Below are positions 35,210-43,607 of a stretch of DNA of 64,000 nt, in pieces. The notes under the pieces were generated by a model. The model did not search any database. It was given only the letters and a program-made list of their open reading frames with translations, and was not told the origin of the DNA. This stretch comes from Lachnospiraceae bacterium (lineage in GTDB: Bacteria > Bacillota > Clostridia > Lachnospirales > Lachnospiraceae). The DNA is taken from contig JAFSIS010000003.1 of NCBI GenBank assembly GCA_017439665.1, positions 1 through 64,000 of the forward strand, read 5' to 3'. A program made the position numbers and the translations under genes. Each line of letters starts with the position of its first letter. The first letter of the stretch is position 1.

Positions 35210-35874
35210 AAGAGAATCAATATTTAACCTTTGCCCTGGGAAAGGGAAGACTGGCAAATCAGACACTGGAGCTTTTGGAAAAGATTGGGATCACCTGTGA
35301 GGAAATTAAGGATAAATCCTCCCGTAAGCTGGTCTTTGTTAATGAAGAACTGAAACTGAAATTTTTTCTGGCAAAGGGCCCCGATGTACCTACTTATGTA
35401 GAATATGGTGCAGCTGATATCGGTGTAGTGGGAAAGGACACCCTTTTGGAAGAAGGCCGGCAGGTTTATGAGGTTCTGGATCTGGGCTTTGGCAAGTGCC
35501 GGATGTGTGTCTGCGGACCTGCGAAAAGTCTGGAGCTTCTTAAGCATCATGAGATGATCCGGGTATGCAGTAAATATCCCAATATTGCCAAAGAATATTT
35601 TTATACCAAAAAACATCAGACGGTAGACATTATCAAGCTGAACGGCTCTGTGGAGCTGGGTCCCATAGTGGAGCTGGGGGATGTGATCGTAGATATTGTG
35701 GAAACCGGCTCTACCTTAAAGGAGAATGGTCTGGAGGTATTGGAGGAAATCTGTCCTCTGTCGGCCAGAATGATCGTTAACCAGGTCAGCATGCAGATGA
35801 ATGCAGACCGGATCAAGCCTTTGATCAGCCGCTTAAAAGAAGAATTGGAGAAGGAAAAGAATAAATGCGAATAG
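35206..35874 (+). CDS. hisG: ATP phosphoribosyltransferase, short form
   Basis: This enzyme condenses ATP and PRPP, committing to histidine synthesis. The 222-residue length is the short HisG that lacks the C-terminal regulatory domain and needs HisZ, which is encoded immediately upstream. Motifs include LTFALGKGRLANQTLELLEK, the GAADIGVVGKDTL loop, and the PRPP-binding segment DIVETGSTLKENGL. Feedback inhibition by histidine would act through the HisGZ complex. It overlaps hisZ by four bases and hisD by ten. Confidence 0.96.
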   Translation: MKENQYLTFALGKGRLANQTLELLEKIGITCEEIKDKSSRKLVFVNEELKLKFFLAKGPDVPTYVEYGAADIGVVGKDTLLEEGRQVYEVLDLGFGKCRMCVCGPAKSLELLKHHEMIRVCSKYPNIAKEYFYTKKHQTVDIIKLNGSVELGPIVELGDVIVDIVETGSTLKENGLEVLEEICPLSARMIVNQVSMQMNADRIKPLISRLKEELEKEKNKCE

Positions 35875-37154
35875 TCAGATTAACTGAAGAAAGCCGCCGG
35901 AATCTTCTGGAGGAATTATTGAAGCGAAGCCCCAATCAGTATGGAGAATTTGAGACTATAGTCAACGAGATCATCGCACAGGTAAGAGAAAAGAAGGATG
36001 AAGCCATTCTGGAATATACAGCCCGTTTTGACGGATGGCAGCCCACTGCGGACAGTCTTCGTGTAACCAGGGAAGAAATTACTGAAGCCTATAGCCTGAT
36101 GGAGCCTTCCCTGATCGAGGTAATGAAAAAAAGTGCTGCCAATATCCGAGCCTTTCATGAACGGCAGCTTACGAACAGCTGGTTTGATGCCAGACCGGAT
36201 GGCACCATTTTGGGCATGAAGATCCTGCCTATTGAAAAAGCCGGGGTATATGTGCCCGGTGGAAAAGCTGCTTATCCCTCCAGCGTGTTGATGAACGTGC
36301 TGCCTGCCAGGGTTGCAGGGGTAGAACAGATCATCATGACCACTCCCGCGGGGGCAGACGGTAAGGTCAATCCGGGAACTCTTGTGGCGGCAGATATTGC
36401 CGGAGTGGAAGAAATTTATAAAATTGGAGGAGCCCAGGCTGTCGCGGCCATGGCTTTTGGTACGGAAACGGTTCCCAAAGTAGATAAGATCACCGGCCCC
36501 GGTAATATTTTTGTGGCTCTGGCTAAAAAAGCCTGCTTTGGATATGTCAGTATCGATTCCATTGCCGGCCCCAGTGAGATTCTGGTTATTGCAGATGAAA
36601 CGGCTGATCCCCGTTATGTGGCAACGGATCTCTTATCCCAGGCCGAGCATGATGAACTGGCCAGTGCCATTCTGGTTACCACCAGTGAAGATCTGGCCCA
36701 CCAGGTATCTGCACAGGTAGATCAGTTCGTAAAGGAGCTGTCCCGCACTGAGATCATGCAGAAATCCCTGGATAATTACGGCTATATTCTGGTGGTTAAG
36801 GATATGGAAGAAGCAGTGGAAACAGCCAATGCCATTGCCAGTGAGCACCTGGAGATTTTGACAAAGGATCCTTTTCATGTGATGACGAAGATCAGGCATG
36901 CCGGTGCTATTTTTCTGGGAGAATATTCTTCGGAACCACTGGGAGATTATTTTGCCGGCCCCAATCATGTTTTGCCTACTAATGGTACGGCCAGATTTTT
37001 CTCTCCCCTGAATGTGGATGACTTCAGAAAAAAAACCAGTATCATTTCCTATTCCCGGGAGGCTTTGGAGAAGGTACATACGGATATAGAGCTGTTTGCC
37101 GAAAAAGAGGGGCTGACGGCCCATGCCAAATCCATTGCTGTAAGATTTGAATAA
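35865..37154 (+). CDS. hisD: Histidinol dehydrogenase
   Basis: This zinc- and NAD-dependent enzyme oxidises L-histidinol to histidine, the last two steps. The 429-residue protein has [17 protein letters not shown], the family signature [35 protein letters not shown] and [23 protein letters not shown]. Length is normal. It overlaps the end of hisG by ten bases and is followed after 26 bp by hisB. Confidence 0.97.
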   Translation: MRIVRLTEESRRNLLEELLKRSPNQYGEFETIVNEIIAQVREKKDEAILEYTARFDGWQPTADSLRVTREEITEAYSLMEPSLIEVMKKSAANIRAFHERQLTNSWFDARPDGTILGMKILPIEKAGVYVPGGKAAYPSSVLMNVLPARVAGVEQIIMTTPAGADGKVNPGTLVAADIAGVEEIYKIGGAQAVAAMAFGTETVPKVDKITGPGNIFVALAKKACFGYVSIDSIAGPSEILVIADETADPRYVATDLLSQAEHDELASAILVTTSEDLAHQVSAQVDQFVKELSRTEIMQKSLDNYGYILVVKDMEEAVETANAIASEHLEILTKDPFHVMTKIRHAGAIFLGEYSSEPLGDYFAGPNHVLPTNGTARFFSPLNVDDFRKKTSIISYSREALEKVHTDIELFAEKEGLTAHAKSIAVRFE

Positions 37155-37180
37155 GAAGAGAATTGATGAGAGGAAAAAAG

Positions 37181-37768
37181 ATGTCAAGAAATGCAACGAT
37201 TGAACGGAAAACGAAGGAAACTGCCATTTCTCTGTCTTTAGAGATAGATGGACAGGGAGAGAGCCGGATTTCTACCGGTGTGGGATTTTTTGACCATATG
37301 CTGGAGGGGTTCTCCAGGCATGGTTATTTTGATCTGGATCTTTCCGTCAAAGGAGATTTACAGGTGGATGCCCATCACACTGTGGAGGATACGGGGATCG
37401 TACTGGGGCAGGCCATCAAGGAGGCGGTAGGAGACAAGAAGGGAATACGCCGCTATGGCTATTTCATTCTTCCCATGGATGAAACCCTGGTACTCTGTGC
37501 CGTAGATCTTAGTGGACGTCCCTATTTCCAGTTTGATCTGGAACTTCCGGCAGCCAGAGTTGGTGACTTTGACACAGAACTTGTGAGAGAATTTTTTTAT
37601 GCTGTTTCCTATAAAAGTGAGATGAATCTTCATTTTAAGCTTATTTCGGGAAGTAATACACACCATATTATTGAGGCTGCATTTAAAGCCTTTGCCAAAG
37701 CACTGGATATGGCTACCGGAATAGATGAACGTAATCAGGGGATTCTTTCCACGAAAGGAAGTCTGTAG
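37181..37768 (+). CDS. hisB: Imidazoleglycerol-phosphate dehydratase
   Basis: This manganese enzyme dehydrates imidazole glycerol phosphate. The 195-residue protein contains the two half-repeats with metal-binding His motifs: FFDHMLEGFSRHG, DAHHTVEDTG and SGSNTHHIIEAAFKAFAKAL. It is monofunctional, without the histidinol-phosphatase domain of E. coli HisB. The start at 37181 is chosen because GAGAGGA precedes it; in-frame starts at 37163/37166 lack such a site. Confidence 0.96.
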   Translation: MSRNATIERKTKETAISLSLEIDGQGESRISTGVGFFDHMLEGFSRHGYFDLDLSVKGDLQVDAHHTVEDTGIVLGQAIKEAVGDKKGIRRYGYFILPMDETLVLCAVDLSGRPYFQFDLELPAARVGDFDTELVREFFYAVSYKSEMNLHFKLISGSNTHHIIEAAFKAFAKALDMATGIDERNQGILSTKGSL

Positions 37769-37813
37769 AGGCATCCTCTGCTGGCAGAAGACCGACAAGT
37801 TTAAGGAGGATTT

Positions 37814-39097
37814 ATGAACAAAAAGCTTGTAGCTTCAATTTTTCTTTATGAAAAAGAAGCCGTTACCAATTTTGATGATCTTACCGTGATCAGTAAGGAT
37901 CCCGTTGCCCTTGCCAAATCCTACAGTGAACAGCATGCAGATGAACTGATCATTTTTGATCTGTCCATGGGAGATAAGGAGCATGAGGAGGCTCTGGATA
38001 TTCTTAAGGAAATTTGTGAAGTGGCCGAGGTTCCGGTGATCGGTGCCGGAAATGTACGGCGTATCGAGGATATAAAAAAATTACTGTATGCGGGCTGTCA
38101 TAAGGCGGTATTAAATTATTCCAAGGAATCCAATATCGCTCTTACCCAGGAGGTTTCGGAACGCTTTGGAAAAGAAAAAATTGCTGTTTCTACAGGGGAG
38201 ATCAGCAATCTGACTGATTTTGCCGATATCATTGAAGGTTATGCTTCAGAAGTGATCTACCTGGGAAAAAGTGATTTTAAGGAGGCCTTCCTTGCCAGCC
38301 CTATTCCGTTAATCAGCTGGATTCCAGAAATTTCTCTGGATAAGCTGATCATTACCCTGCAGAATGAAAAGGTCTCCGGTGTTATGGGAACCATGGTCAA
38401 TGAGAATGCTGCCCAGTTTGCCTCTTTAAAGATGCTGTTAAAGGACAATGGAATTCCCATGGCTGCTTTAGAGGCAAAGCTTGCCTGGGAGGAATTCAAA
38501 AAGAACAGTGATGGTATGGTTCCCGTGATCGTGCAGGATTACCGGACGGATGCCGTGCTGATGTTAGCCTATATGAACAAACAGGCTTATGAACGTACAC
38601 TTTCCAGCGGGAAAATGACTTATTGGAGCAGAAGTCGTGATGAACTGTGGACCAAAGGCGAAACCAGCGGTAATTTCCAATATGTAAAAAGCCTTACTAC
38701 AGACTGTGATAAGGATACGATTCTGGCAAAGGTATCGGCTGCAGGACCGGCCTGCCATACGGGAAAAACCAGCTGCTTTTTTAATACCATTATGGAGAAG
38801 GAGGATGCCAATACCTTAAATCCTTTAAAGGTATTCGAAGATGTGTTTGCAGTTATTCTGGACCGTAAGGAGCATCCCAGGGAAGGTTCCTATACCAACT
38901 ATCTGTTTGATAAGGGAATCGATAAAATCCTGAAAAAGATGGGAGAGGAGGCTACCGAGATCGTGATCGCAGCCAAAAACCCCAATCCCAATGAGATCAA
39001 GTATGAGATTTGTGATTTTCTCTACCATATGATGGTTCTGATGGCAGAAAAGGGTGTTACCTGGGAGGAGATTACGGAAGAGCTGAGTAAACGTTAA
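37814..39097 (+). CDS. hisIE: HisF/HisA-like domain fused to bifunctional HisI-HisE
   Basis: A single 427-residue protein has three parts. Residues 1 to ~220 resemble a HisA/HisF beta-alpha barrel (DPVALAKSYSEQHADELIIFDLSMG, VPVIGAGNVRRIEDIKKLLYAG), but the catalytic aspartates expected near residues 11 and 130 are not at the matching positions. Residues ~225-335 are phosphoribosyl-AMP cyclohydrolase (HisI: YMNKQAYERTL, WSRSRDELW, TDCDKD, CHTGKTSCF). The rest is phosphoribosyl-ATP pyrophosphatase (HisE: KKMGEEATEIVIAAKN). Steps 2 and 3 are therefore supplied; the barrel may be structural. AAGGAGG precedes the ATG. hisA, hisF, hisH and hisC are not in the window. Confidence 0.88.
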   Translation: MNKKLVASIFLYEKEAVTNFDDLTVISKDPVALAKSYSEQHADELIIFDLSMGDKEHEEALDILKEICEVAEVPVIGAGNVRRIEDIKKLLYAGCHKAVLNYSKESNIALTQEVSERFGKEKIAVSTGEISNLTDFADIIEGYASEVIYLGKSDFKEAFLASPIPLISWIPEISLDKLIITLQNEKVSGVMGTMVNENAAQFASLKMLLKDNGIPMAALEAKLAWEEFKKNSDGMVPVIVQDYRTDAVLMLAYMNKQAYERTLSSGKMTYWSRSRDELWTKGETSGNFQYVKSLTTDCDKDTILAKVSAAGPACHTGKTSCFFNTIMEKEDANTLNPLKVFEDVFAVILDRKEHPREGSYTNYLFDKGIDKILKKMGEEATEIVIAAKNPNPNEIKYEICDFLYHMMVLMAEKGVTWEEITEELSKR

Positions 39098-39226
39098 AAC
39101 CCTGTTCTTATATTCATAGTCTAAAAGGAAAAGCTTATACATAGAATTGCATAGTGACAAGCGGGCCCCGGATAATAAAAATACCGGATGGAAAAAGCCC
39201 GGAATAATCAGATAAGGAGACCGCAC

Positions 39227-39553
39227 ATGCAGTTAGAAGAAAAGCTTGCTCTGATTCAAAAAATGCGCCAAAACGAACAAAGAAATTATGAACGTATGGG
39301 AGTCTGTAACGACTCTTACCGATATACCAAAGGAGACCTGCAGGCCGATATCTGGCCGGGAGAGCAGATCTCCTTATTTTCTTCCTCATTCCGCCTTCGA
39401 TTCCTATTGGCACTTTTTTTATTTCTTGCCTTTTTTTATCTGGATATCAGGCAGATCTCCCTGGGAAAGCTGGACAGTGAATGGATCCAGCATTATATCG
39501 GTGAAACCGTGAGTCTGCCTTTATCCAGCCTCACGATTAACCAGGTTGACTAG
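39227..39553 (+). CDS. Unrecognised small single-pass membrane protein
   Basis: This 108-residue protein has a charged N-terminal half (MQLEEKLALIQKMRQNEQRNYERMG), one membrane segment (about residues 58-80, FRLRFLLALFLFLAFFYLDI) and a short C-terminal domain. The start at 39227 follows AAGGAG; an upstream in-frame ATG at 39188 does not. It overlaps the 3' end of the convergent MATE gene by 33 bp. GATAAT near 39173 with TTGCAT upstream could be a weak promoter of its own. Function unknown. Confidence 0.65.
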   Translation: MQLEEKLALIQKMRQNEQRNYERMGVCNDSYRYTKGDLQADIWPGEQISLFSSSFRLRFLLALFLFLAFFYLDIRQISLGKLDSEWIQHYIGETVSLPLSSLTINQVD

Positions 39554-40927
39554 CCACACATTGCTTTTTATCATGAAAAAACCAATCACTGCCTTTACCA
39601 GCTCCATCGACTGCACGCACCAGAAAACAAGAGCAATGTTCCAGTCGGTAAAACGTGACAGGCAAAAAGCCAGAGGAATGATCATTACCCAGGTATATAC
39701 GGAGTCGAAGAGAAAGGTAACTCCCGTTTTTCCCCCGGAACGGAGAGTAAAATAGGTACTGTGACAGAAGGCACAAAGGGGCATTACCAGGGCAGAGATA
39801 ATGATAAACTGTCTGGCTAATGCCTTTATACTTTCCTCTGTATTATAAATTCCCGGAAAAGCACTGCCCAAAATAGCCATCAAAGCAGCCATTCCTGTGC
39901 AGGCAGCTACCACGAAAAACAGCATTTTATTGTCGGCCTCTTTGGCTTCCTTTAGCTTGCCGGCACCCAAAAGCTGTCCCACAACGATGGAAATAGAGCT
40001 TCCCAGCTGGATATATACCGTATTAAACAGATTGGTAATGGTGGAGGAGATATTCTGTGCAGCAACTACCTCCAAGCCTCTTACGGAATAGCACTGGACG
40101 ATTACCGTCATTCCCGTTGCCCAGAATACCTCATTCAGCATTAAGGGTGTTCCTTTTTTCAAAATACCCTTGAGAATATGCCCGGGGATCCTGGAACTCC
40201 TGTAGGCGCCCACAATGAATCTGTTACGTTCGGGATGCAGATGGGTCCAGATAATTACGATGAGACACTCAATAATACGAGCTACTACTGTGGCCAGTGC
40301 TGCACCGGCTACTCCCATCTTCGGGAAAATACCTACCCCAAAGATCAGCAGATAGTCCAGGATCAGGTTGGTAAACACGGCTACCACACTGGCCAGCATG
40401 GGGGTAAAGGTATGTCCTGTTTCCCTGAGAGTATTTCCATAGGCCTGAAAGAGAGCAAAGGGGATCAGACCAACCAGCATAATGGCCAGATATTCCTTTC
40501 CATAGACTAAAGCTAAAGTAATATCTCCCACTGTACCGGTATCACTAAGATAGAGAGAAATCAGCTGTGTATCCAGAGTAAGTCCCAGAAAAAGGGCAAT
40601 AGTGGTGATCACAGCACAGGCATAGAGCTTAAAACGGAAGGCATATTTCTGGCCTTCATAATCCCCTTTTCCAAAAAACTGGGTACCAAAAATACCGGCA
40701 CTGGATACACCACCGAAGATACAGATATTGAAGACGAAGATCAGCTGGTTAACGATAGCCACTCCGGACATCTGTTCCGTACCGATCTGTCCCACCATAA
40801 TATTGTCCAGAAAACTGACAAAGTTGGTAATCGTATTCTGAATGATCATAGGGACAGCAATTCCCAATACATATAGATAAAAGGCTTTATCACCAATAAA
40901 TTTCTGTTTGAATTTCTTAAACATCAT
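39521..40927 (-). CDS. MATE-family multidrug/Na+ efflux transporter
   Basis: This 468-residue polytopic membrane protein (twelve hydrophobic segments) is of the MATE type, which exports cationic compounds using Na+ or H+ gradients. Typical features are AVPMIIQNTITNFVSFLDNIMVGQIGTEQMSGVAI at the N-terminus, the repeated half (LNEVFWATGMTVIVQCYSVRGLEVVAAQNISSTI) and GQLLGAGKLKEA. It has its own strong promoter (40954-40982). The substrate is unknown. The 3' end overlaps a small convergent gene. Confidence 0.93.
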   Translation of the reverse strand: MMFKKFKQKFIGDKAFYLYVLGIAVPMIIQNTITNFVSFLDNIMVGQIGTEQMSGVAIVNQLIFVFNICIFGGVSSAGIFGTQFFGKGDYEGQKYAFRFKLYACAVITTIALFLGLTLDTQLISLYLSDTGTVGDITLALVYGKEYLAIMLVGLIPFALFQAYGNTLRETGHTFTPMLASVVAVFTNLILDYLLIFGVGIFPKMGVAGAALATVVARIIECLIVIIWTHLHPERNRFIVGAYRSSRIPGHILKGILKKGTPLMLNEVFWATGMTVIVQCYSVRGLEVVAAQNISSTITNLFNTVYIQLGSSISIVVGQLLGAGKLKEAKEADNKMLFFVVAACTGMAALMAILGSAFPGIYNTEESIKALARQFIIISALVMPLCAFCHSTYFTLRSGGKTGVTFLFDSVYTWVMIIPLAFCLSRFTDWNIALVFWCVQSMELVKAVIGFFMIKSNVWLVNLVNREAG

Positions 40928-40953
40928 TTTTCATCCTTTCCGCAAGTCTGAAT

Positions 40954-40982
40954 ATTATAGACCCGGTGTATTTTTTTGTCAA
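40954..40982 (-). promoter_or_regulatory. Promoter of the MATE gene
   Basis: On the minus strand a consensus TTGACA, a 17-bp spacer and a consensus TATAAT. It diverges from the direct-repeat promoter at 41033-41096. Confidence 0.85.
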
Positions 40983-41032
40983 TATAATATCTGAAATCGT
41001 TTTCTCTGTCTTTTTCTGAAGAATACTGTCTT

Positions 41033-41096
41033 TTTTTGACATTCAGACTTCTGTTTTTGACAGATGGCAGTAGTTGTCTTTTCTTTATGATAAAAT
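41033..41096 (+). promoter_or_regulatory. Direct-repeat promoter 1 (candidate activator site plus -10)
   Basis: TTTTTGACA at 41033-41041 and again at 41054-41062 (21-bp period, 12-nt spacer TTCAGACTTCTG). Exactly 28 nt later comes TAAAAT (41091-41096). The -35 position reads CAGTAG, so sigma-A alone would bind poorly. The same layout occurs at 56401 and 59653. Confidence 0.65.
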
Positions 41097-41205
41097 AGCC
41101 ATAATCCCGAAGTCGATATTTCTTATCCACTTTACTGGGCAGGAAGAAACATCTCTAAAAGAGCTTTGAAAGGCTGAAGAATATTATTATCTAAGGAGAA
41201 AGTTT

Positions 41206-41580
41206 ATGAACGAAGCAAAAAAAGAAAAATTGAAGCAAAAGCTGGTAAAGGCTAATCTGATGGACTCCAATGACACTATCATCGATTGTCTTCAGGCAAA
41301 CTACAAAGAGAATTTACTGGGAAAAATAAAATCAGGATGGAAGCAGGGGTATATTTACTTTACCCAGGAAAAAATCGTTTTTGTTGCCATAGGCTCCATC
41401 AGCATTCCTTATCATAAAATTCGTAAGCTGGAAAAGTCCACTCAGTTTTTTCTGCCTCTGGGAATGGACGTAACCTATGAGGACCCGGATGGTAAAACGA
41501 TCCTTCAGAAATTCTCTTTGCAGAAGAGAAATGATTGGATTGATTTTCTTGCGGAAAAATCCGGAATCACTGTTGAATAG
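41206..41580 (+). CDS. Small protein with bacterial PH/GRAM-like domain
   Basis: This 124-residue protein has a core of alternating beta strands (GYIYFTQEKIVFVAIGSISIPYHKIRKLEKS) and a closing helix (KRNDWIDFLAEKSGI), the pattern of bacterial PH-like/GRAM domains that act in protein or lipid contacts. The start follows AAGGAGAAAG. It is the first gene behind direct-repeat promoter 1. A remnant resembling a DUF1266 C-terminus follows, overlapping its stop codon by 4 bp, so this may once have been part of a longer protein or operon. No enzymatic motif. Confidence 0.7.
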   Translation: MNEAKKEKLKQKLVKANLMDSNDTIIDCLQANYKENLLGKIKSGWKQGYIYFTQEKIVFVAIGSISIPYHKIRKLEKSTQFFLPLGMDVTYEDPDGKTILQKFSLQKRNDWIDFLAEKSGITVE

Positions 41581-41780
41581 TCGGGGAAGAGGCTCTGAAT
41601 ACGTCTTTGGATATAGGAAAACAGATACAGGAAAATTTTGCTTCCTGGGATGAGTATATGGAGAGTTATTTCCTGGGTTATGAATACTGGTCAGAAGAAA
41701 GCAGTGATGAACGAAGAACTGCTTATGAGGAATTGCGTGAAACACCCGACAGCCCTTATTCCATTAGACTGGAATACTGA
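41577..41780 (+). pseudogene. Remnant resembling the C-terminal end of a DUF1266 protein
   Basis: An open frame of 67 codons without a credible start or ribosome site encodes, from about its 24th codon, SWDEYMESYFLGYEYWSEE and then a tail ending TPDSPYSIRLEY. This Trp/Tyr-rich pattern followed by an SP-containing tail is how I recall DUF1266 proteins ending; the ~150-residue core is missing. It lies in another frame overlapping the end of the PH-like gene. I read it as a deletion remnant. Confidence 0.5.
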
Positions 41781-41836
41781 GCTTGTGGAGTGTTGGTAAT
41801 ATTTTTGAGGGGGAGAATAGTTAATCTATTTTCAAG

Positions 41837-41874
41837 AAAAAGGGATGATAACGATAACGTATTCATCCCTTTTT
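41837..41874. terminator. Bidirectional terminator
   Basis: AAAAAGGGATGA (41837-41848) and TCATCCCTTTTT (41863-41874) are perfect reverse complements with a 14-nt loop. A-tract and T-tract flanks let it work on both strands, for the plus-strand PH-like unit and the minus-strand DUF368 gene. Confidence 0.9.
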
Positions 41875-41897
41875 CGATTTAAATTCTTCTTATTTTT

Positions 41898-42755
41898 CTA
41901 AACAGAGTAGCGTTGGTTAAACCTATCCAAAAGTAAAGAAGCAATCCCGCCCGCACCCAGGCAGCATATATTGATGAGAAGAGCTGTTTTAGATTCCAGA
42001 AAGCTGCTAAAGGGAATGATCAGTATGGTTGCCGCGATTACGACACCAATGATAGCATGAAAAGCAATAGAATAGTATCGTTCAAACAATCGGTTTATCA
42101 GTCGTGACAGGAGGATCACAGTAGCTAAAGCACCCAGTCCGGCGGGAAACAGAATGGAAAAATCCATATGTCCTATTCCGGATACGAAAGGGGTATAAAG
42201 CCCCAGGGGCATGAGCAGAGTAGAAAAACTCATTCCCGGAACGATAACGCTTAAAGCCAGACATACTCCACAGAAAATATAGGCAAAAAATCCCGGTTGT
42301 ATCTCTATCGAAAAAATCTGCAGAGAGATCAGGAGAACAAAAGTAATCACCATGGAAATAAGTGTGGCTTTAAAATCATGCTTTGATTTTCCTTTTTCCC
42401 CGGCTTCCCGATAAAGTGAGGGGAGCATTCCACTGATCAGACCGATAAAGACACAGACAGAGGGAGCTGGATAACGTTCCAAAAGCACAGACAGCAGATT
42501 GGCTATTCCCATAAAACCGATCACTCCTCCAATTCCTATAGGAATCAGCTTAGGAACATGGGTTTTGAAATGGTGGATAGGATCGGCCAGAAGCTCCATA
42601 ACGGTCTGATATATCCCGAATACCACGCAAAGAACACCTCCGGATATTCCGGGAAGAACGGCCCCCAGACCAATAAGAGCCCCCTGTACTATTTTTAATA
42701 AAAAAGGAGAGCGTGGAGAAGTAGTTTGTTTCGTTTGGCAGTTTGTTTTTTCCAT
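41898..42755 (-). CDS. DUF368 family polyprenyl-phosphate transporter
   Basis: This 285-residue polytopic membrane protein carries the duplicated DUF368 motif: LGAVLPGISGGVLCVVFGIY near residue 35 and IVPGMSFSTLLMPLGLY near residue 170. Members of this family (PopT type) have been shown to recycle undecaprenyl phosphate across the membrane for cell-wall synthesis. That function is inferred here from family membership. GAGGTG precedes the ATG. Its leader holds a perfect 7-bp hairpin (AAAATGC/GCATTTT, 42784-42804), and upstream TTGCTT-17-TAATGT may be the promoter. Confidence 0.9.
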   Translation of the reverse strand: MEKTNCQTKQTTSPRSPFLLKIVQGALIGLGAVLPGISGGVLCVVFGIYQTVMELLADPIHHFKTHVPKLIPIGIGGVIGFMGIANLLSVLLERYPAPSVCVFIGLISGMLPSLYREAGEKGKSKHDFKATLISMVITFVLLISLQIFSIEIQPGFFAYIFCGVCLALSVIVPGMSFSTLLMPLGLYTPFVSGIGHMDFSILFPAGLGALATVILLSRLINRLFERYYSIAFHAIIGVVIAATILIIPFSSFLESKTALLINICCLGAGGIASLLLDRFNQRYSV

Positions 42756-42906
42756 AAATCACCTCATTTTTATAGGATTAAAGAAAATGCAGGTTCAGCA
42801 TTTTACTGCTACAACATTAGCATAAAACAATTCCTGAAGCAATAAAAACATACGAGGGTTTACTAAAAAGATGAGCCGGATCAGTGTTAATAAGGAGAAC
42901 AAAAAG

Positions 42907-43590
42907 ATGAACAGATATGAAGACGAAGTGACTAAAGAGGATAAGGACGATAAGCGCAGTTCCAAATGGTATGGTATCCTCATTTTCATCCTTTATGTTG
43001 TGATACGTATTGGAATAAAGTATGGTGATAATTTTGCAGAATTAAAGGCCAGGACTGATCGTATCGAAGAAGCATCTAAAAAAGGTGTGTCCCTGGAAAA
43101 TTGGCCGGATATGGTAGTCAGCCGGGGCTATACGGAAAAATTAACCATTAGGAAAAAACTGGCAGGTGAGTACTTCACCATGCTTGGAAGTGATGAACGG
43201 GAAGAAGAAAATATACTCTTCGAGATTGAAATGGGCTTTCCTTTACGGGATGGAGTGTATCTTTGCAAAGTAGACGAATATATTTCCTGGCCTGAAGTTT
43301 TCTGGGAAGAGTCGGAAACTGACATGGTGGACCAGAATTTCAATTCTTATGAGATCAGCTTCTGGGAAGAGAAAGAGGGCGGAATGTACATTCTCTACGT
43401 TGATCCTGTTGCACTGGATCTGTCGATAAACTGTAAGATCAGTATTGATGGTGAGCTTCCTTTGCTGTATACTTCTACCACAGTGGTTGATCCTAAGGTG
43501 GATTATTGCTATCGTATAGGCGACTATAGAGCCATAGCATTAGATATTCTGGCAGGAGAGGAAAATGCCTGCCATATTTCAATCTATTAG
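42907..43590 (+). CDS. Unrecognised single-pass membrane protein
   Basis: The 227-residue protein has a charged N-terminus, one membrane segment (about residues 21-38, WYGILIFILYVVIRIGI), then an extracytoplasmic domain predicted mainly beta (GEYFTMLGSDEREEENILFEIEMGFPL and following). No family is recognised. The start at 42907 is chosen because AAGGAG lies ten bases upstream; an in-frame ATG at 42871 lies before that site. It is the first of three consecutive membrane-protein genes. Confidence 0.7.
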   Translation: MNRYEDEVTKEDKDDKRSSKWYGILIFILYVVIRIGIKYGDNFAELKARTDRIEEASKKGVSLENWPDMVVSRGYTEKLTIRKKLAGEYFTMLGSDEREEENILFEIEMGFPLRDGVYLCKVDEYISWPEVFWEESETDMVDQNFNSYEISFWEEKEGGMYILYVDPVALDLSINCKISIDGELPLLYTSTTVVDPKVDYCYRIGDYRAIALDILAGEENACHISIY

Positions 43591-43607
43591 TTGGTTTTAG
43601 AGGAGAA

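Noticed and set aside
40924..41130. Minus-strand open frame of 68 codons ending at the MATE start codon
   Set aside because: It covers the MATE promoter, its 5' leader and the divergent direct-repeat sites, and has Lys/Arg/Tyr-rich content typical of AT-rich intergenic DNA.
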